Assembly (NCBI GenBank): GCA_026388865.1
Contig: JAPLIX010000444.1
Location: 1 to 7,021 of the forward strand
From: Pseudomonadota bacterium
Lineage (GTDB): Bacteria > Desulfobacterota > WTBG01 > CAIYCZ01
DNA length: 7,021 nt
Direction: 5' to 3'
Shown here: positions 5,410-7,021 of the stretch, piece by piece
Layout of the letters: each line of letters begins with the position of its first letter
Numbering within the stretch: position 1 is the first letter of the stretch
Position numbers and translations under genes: made by a program
Notes under the pieces: generated by a model
Seen by the model: the letters and a program-made list of their open reading frames with translations, nothing else
Database searches by the model: none
Told to the model about the DNA's origin: nothing

Positions 5410-5641
5410 CAGGACTTTCCCCAAATCTTAGTGGCTTGCGTCACGACCCCGGCGGCGTGCGTATCATGCACGGGGCAGGCAGATTCCAGAGGCTTCGACG
5501 CAGGGCAATGCAATGGGGTCTGGCAGGAGAGAATTCGCAAGGCACCTGCCGTTCCACGAAGATTAAGCGGTTGTGTTGTGGCTAAAAAACCCCCGTGCGC
5601 TCATAGTAATGACATCAATATAAATTTTGGGGAAAGTCCTG
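5410..5641. repeat. 232-bp segment closed by a perfect 16-bp inverted repeat (unknown RNA or MITE)
   Basis: CAGGACTTTCCCCAAA (5410-5425) and TTTGGGGAAAGTCCTG (5626-5641) are exact inverted complements, 200 bases apart. Inside are further complementary pieces: GGCAGG (5522-5527) with CCTGCC (5545-5550); GTGC (5457-5460) with GCAC (5468-5471), extended by CCCC/GGGG (5447-5450, 5472-5475); and GCACGGGG (5468-5475) with CCCCGTGC (5591-5598). No reading frame inside looks like a real protein, and no direct target duplication is evident at the ends. The segment fills most of the gap between the DUF296 gene and polX. It could be a structured RNA, a polX leader element or a non-autonomous transposon; I do not recognise it. 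The stretch on either side (5380-5409, 5642-5721) shows nothing clear. Confidence 0.55.
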
Positions 5642-5721
5642 GAGATGAAGAGGGTCCTGCGGTGTGGAATTTATCTGTAGTGGATAGGAAAAGCCCCGTT
5701 CCAGCTGCAAGAATTTAACGT

Positions 5722-7021
5722 ATGAACAAAAAAGAAGTCGCCGCAATACTGGAAGAAATCGCCACGCTCCTTGATCTGAAGGGAGAAAACCCCTTCAAGT
5801 CCCGCGCCTATTCCGCAGGGGCCCGGGCAGTGGAGTCACTTGATGAGGACCTGCACGCCGTCATTGCTGAAAACCGCCTCAGAGATATCAAGGGAATCGG
5901 CGCGGGGCTGGCGCAGAAAATTTCCGAACTCATGCACACCGGGCACCTTGCCTATTATGAAGAGCTGAAAAAAGAGATCCCTGAAAGTCTCAGGGACATG
6001 CTCAGGATTTCGGGACTTGGCCCGAAAAAAATCAAAGTACTGCATGAGCAACTGGGCATCAACACTATCGGCGAACTGGAGTATGCCTGTAATGAAAACC
6101 GCCTCATTGACCTGCCGGGCTTCGGCGGGAAATCACAGGAAAAAGTGCTGCAGGGAATTTCCTTCCTGAGAAAATATCAGAACCAGTTCCTCTACAGTAC
6201 CGCACTGGAGGCGGCTCAGCCCATCCTCGATAAACTCTCAGACGTGCGGCAGGTCAAAAGGATAAGCCTTGCCGGGAGCATCCGGCGCAGGAAGGAGATC
6301 GTAAAGGATATTGACCTGGTGGTGAGCACCGGGAACAGCGGCCCGGTTATGGATTTCTTCACCACCCTTTCCACGGTTGAAACCATCATTGCCCGGGGTG
6401 ATACCAAGTCAAGCATCATCACTGCTGCCGGCATCCAGGTTGACCTGAGAACCGTTACTGATAGAGAATTTCCCTTTGCCCTGCACCATTTTACCGGCAG
6501 CAAGGAGCACAATATTGCGATGCGCGGCCGTGCCATTGAGATGGGCATGAAGATGAACGAGTACGGCTTGTTTAAGGGTGAAAAGCTGGTGCCCTGTAAA
6601 GACGAGGAGGAGATATTTAACACCCTGAAGCTTGATTACATCCCGCCGGAGCTGAGGGAAGACCGGGGAGAAATTGAAGCAGCAGAAAAGCACTGTCTGC
6701 CGCGGCTGGTTGAGGAAAAAAACATCCGGGGCACCTTCCATGCCCACACCACGCACAGCGACGGCACCTGCAGCCTGCAGGAGCTCATCACAGAAGCGCA
6801 GCAGCTTGGCTACAGCTATCTGGGCATTACCGAGCACAGCCAGAGCGTCTCTTATGCCCGGGGCCTTAAGCCGGACCAGCTGCAGGAGCTGTTCAGGGAA
6901 ATTGACGCAATCAATAAAAAGCTCAAAGGCTTCCGGGTGTTCAAAGGCACGGAGGCTGATATCCTTGCGGACGGCGCCATTGATTATGACGCTGAACTGT
7001 TAGCGCTCTGCGATTTTGTGA
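5722..7021 (+). CDS. polX: DNA polymerase X (PolX) with PHP domain, 3' end missing
   Basis: Bacterial family X DNA polymerase, which fills short gaps during base excision repair and carries a C-terminal PHP metal-dependent nuclease. The 433 visible codons are open to the edge; Bacillus subtilis PolX is about 570 residues, so roughly 137 are outside. Order: an 8-kDa-like N-terminal domain with two helix-hairpin-helix motifs (DIKGIGAGLAQKI about 55-67; ISGLGPKKIKVL about 96-107) and a third (DLPGFGGKSQEKVL, 130-143); the nucleotidyltransferase core with GS (185-186), catalytic Asp196 and Asp198 (KDIDLVV) and Asp241 (QVDLR); the conserved FTGSKEHN (257-264); then the PHP domain from about 336 with HAHTTHSDG (340-348), TEHS (370-373) and GTEADI (409-414; Glu411). 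The residues line up closely with the B. subtilis enzyme, so both activities look intact as far as visible. The ATG at 5722 has only a weak ribosome binding site (GCAAGA). The 342-bp gap upstream may hold its promoter or leader. Confidence 0.95.
   Translation, partial: MNKKEVAAILEEIATLLDLKGENPFKSRAYSAGARAVESLDEDLHAVIAENRLRDIKGIGAGLAQKISELMHTGHLAYYEELKKEIPESLRDMLRISGLGPKKIKVLHEQLGINTIGELEYACNENRLIDLPGFGGKSQEKVLQGISFLRKYQNQFLYSTALEAAQPILDKLSDVRQVKRISLAGSIRRRKEIVKDIDLVVSTGNSGPVMDFFTTLSTVETIIARGDTKSSIITAAGIQVDLRTVTDREFPFALHHFTGSKEHNIAMRGRAIEMGMKMNEYGLFKGEKLVPCKDEEEIFNTLKLDYIPPELREDRGEIEAAEKHCLPRLVEEKNIRGTFHAHTTHSDGTCSLQELITEAQQLGYSYLGITEHSQSVSYARGLKPDQLQELFREIDAINKKLKGFRVFKGTEADILADGAIDYDAELLALCDFV

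Noticed and set aside
5471..5506. Passing likeness to the tmRNA 5' end (GGGGC, then TTCGACG)
   Set aside because: No matching tRNA-like 3' half, T-arm or tag-peptide frame is found downstream.
5136..5540. A 134-codon minus-strand open frame
   Set aside because: Mostly antisense to the DUF296 gene, with no domain and no start signals.
5629..5639. GGGGAAAGTCC, close to the conserved GAGGAAAGTCC of RNase P RNA
   Set aside because: The following bases and the expected 3' conserved region are absent, and the sequence is explained as one arm of the inverted repeat.
5392..5718. A 108-codon plus-strand open frame (TTG start) in the gap before polX
   Set aside because: No ribosome binding site, no recognisable domain, scattered cysteines and low-complexity residue order, and it runs straight across both arms of the 16-bp inverted repeat.

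Overview
The window looks like part of a chromosome from a Gram-negative, environmental bacterium with moderate GC. Gene style (a GAF-domain soluble histidine kinase, the cyanobacterial/actinobacterial-type transaldolase, a bacterial PolX with PHP domain, a DUF296 protein) and the dense intergenic inverted repeats remind me of Nitrospirota or Desulfobacterota genomes. No marker gene here settles the taxonomy.

Layout, left to right. (1) 1-496, minus strand: N-terminal 165 codons of a transaldolase, cut by the window edge. (2) 497-810: a 314-bp gap holding a 152-bp inverted-repeat (MITE-like) element and, directly beside it, a hairpin built of period-8 units. (3) 811-2625, minus: an orphan soluble GAF-GAF histidine kinase with a divergent phosphoacceptor box. 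(4) 2626-2767: a candidate sigma70-type promoter for the kinase, placed just downstream of the strong intrinsic terminator of the next gene. (5) 2768-4048, minus: a secreted S8 subtilisin-like protease with prodomain and complete catalytic triad. (6) 4049-4441: divergent intergenic region. Its protease-proximal part (4055-4203) is AT-rich and otherwise unremarkable. Then come a second period-8 hairpin element (4204-4280) and a 102-bp element (4286-4387) with two tandem CCCG-type hairpins. (7) 4442-4939 and 4954-5379, plus: a tight two-gene unit, a YfcE/MJ0936-type metallophosphodiesterase followed 14 bp later by a PPC/DUF296 protein. (8) 5380-5721: a 342-bp gap with no convincing gene. It contains a 232-bp segment closed by a perfect 16-bp inverted repeat with further internal pairing, the least explained part of the window. 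(9) 5722-7021, plus: the first 433 codons of DNA polymerase X (polymerase plus start of the PHP nuclease domain), running off the right edge.

The genes do not form one pathway. The kinase and protease lie in the same direction but are separated by a terminator and promoter, so they are probably independent units. The phosphodiesterase and DUF296 genes are probably co-transcribed; polX follows in the same direction but behind the 342-bp structured gap. I see no defence system, CRISPR array, tRNA, rRNA or intact transposase. The unusual material is the intergenic repeat content: two loci carry a period-8 hairpin next to a different terminal-inverted-repeat element, and a third locus carries a long-range inverted repeat of unknown nature.
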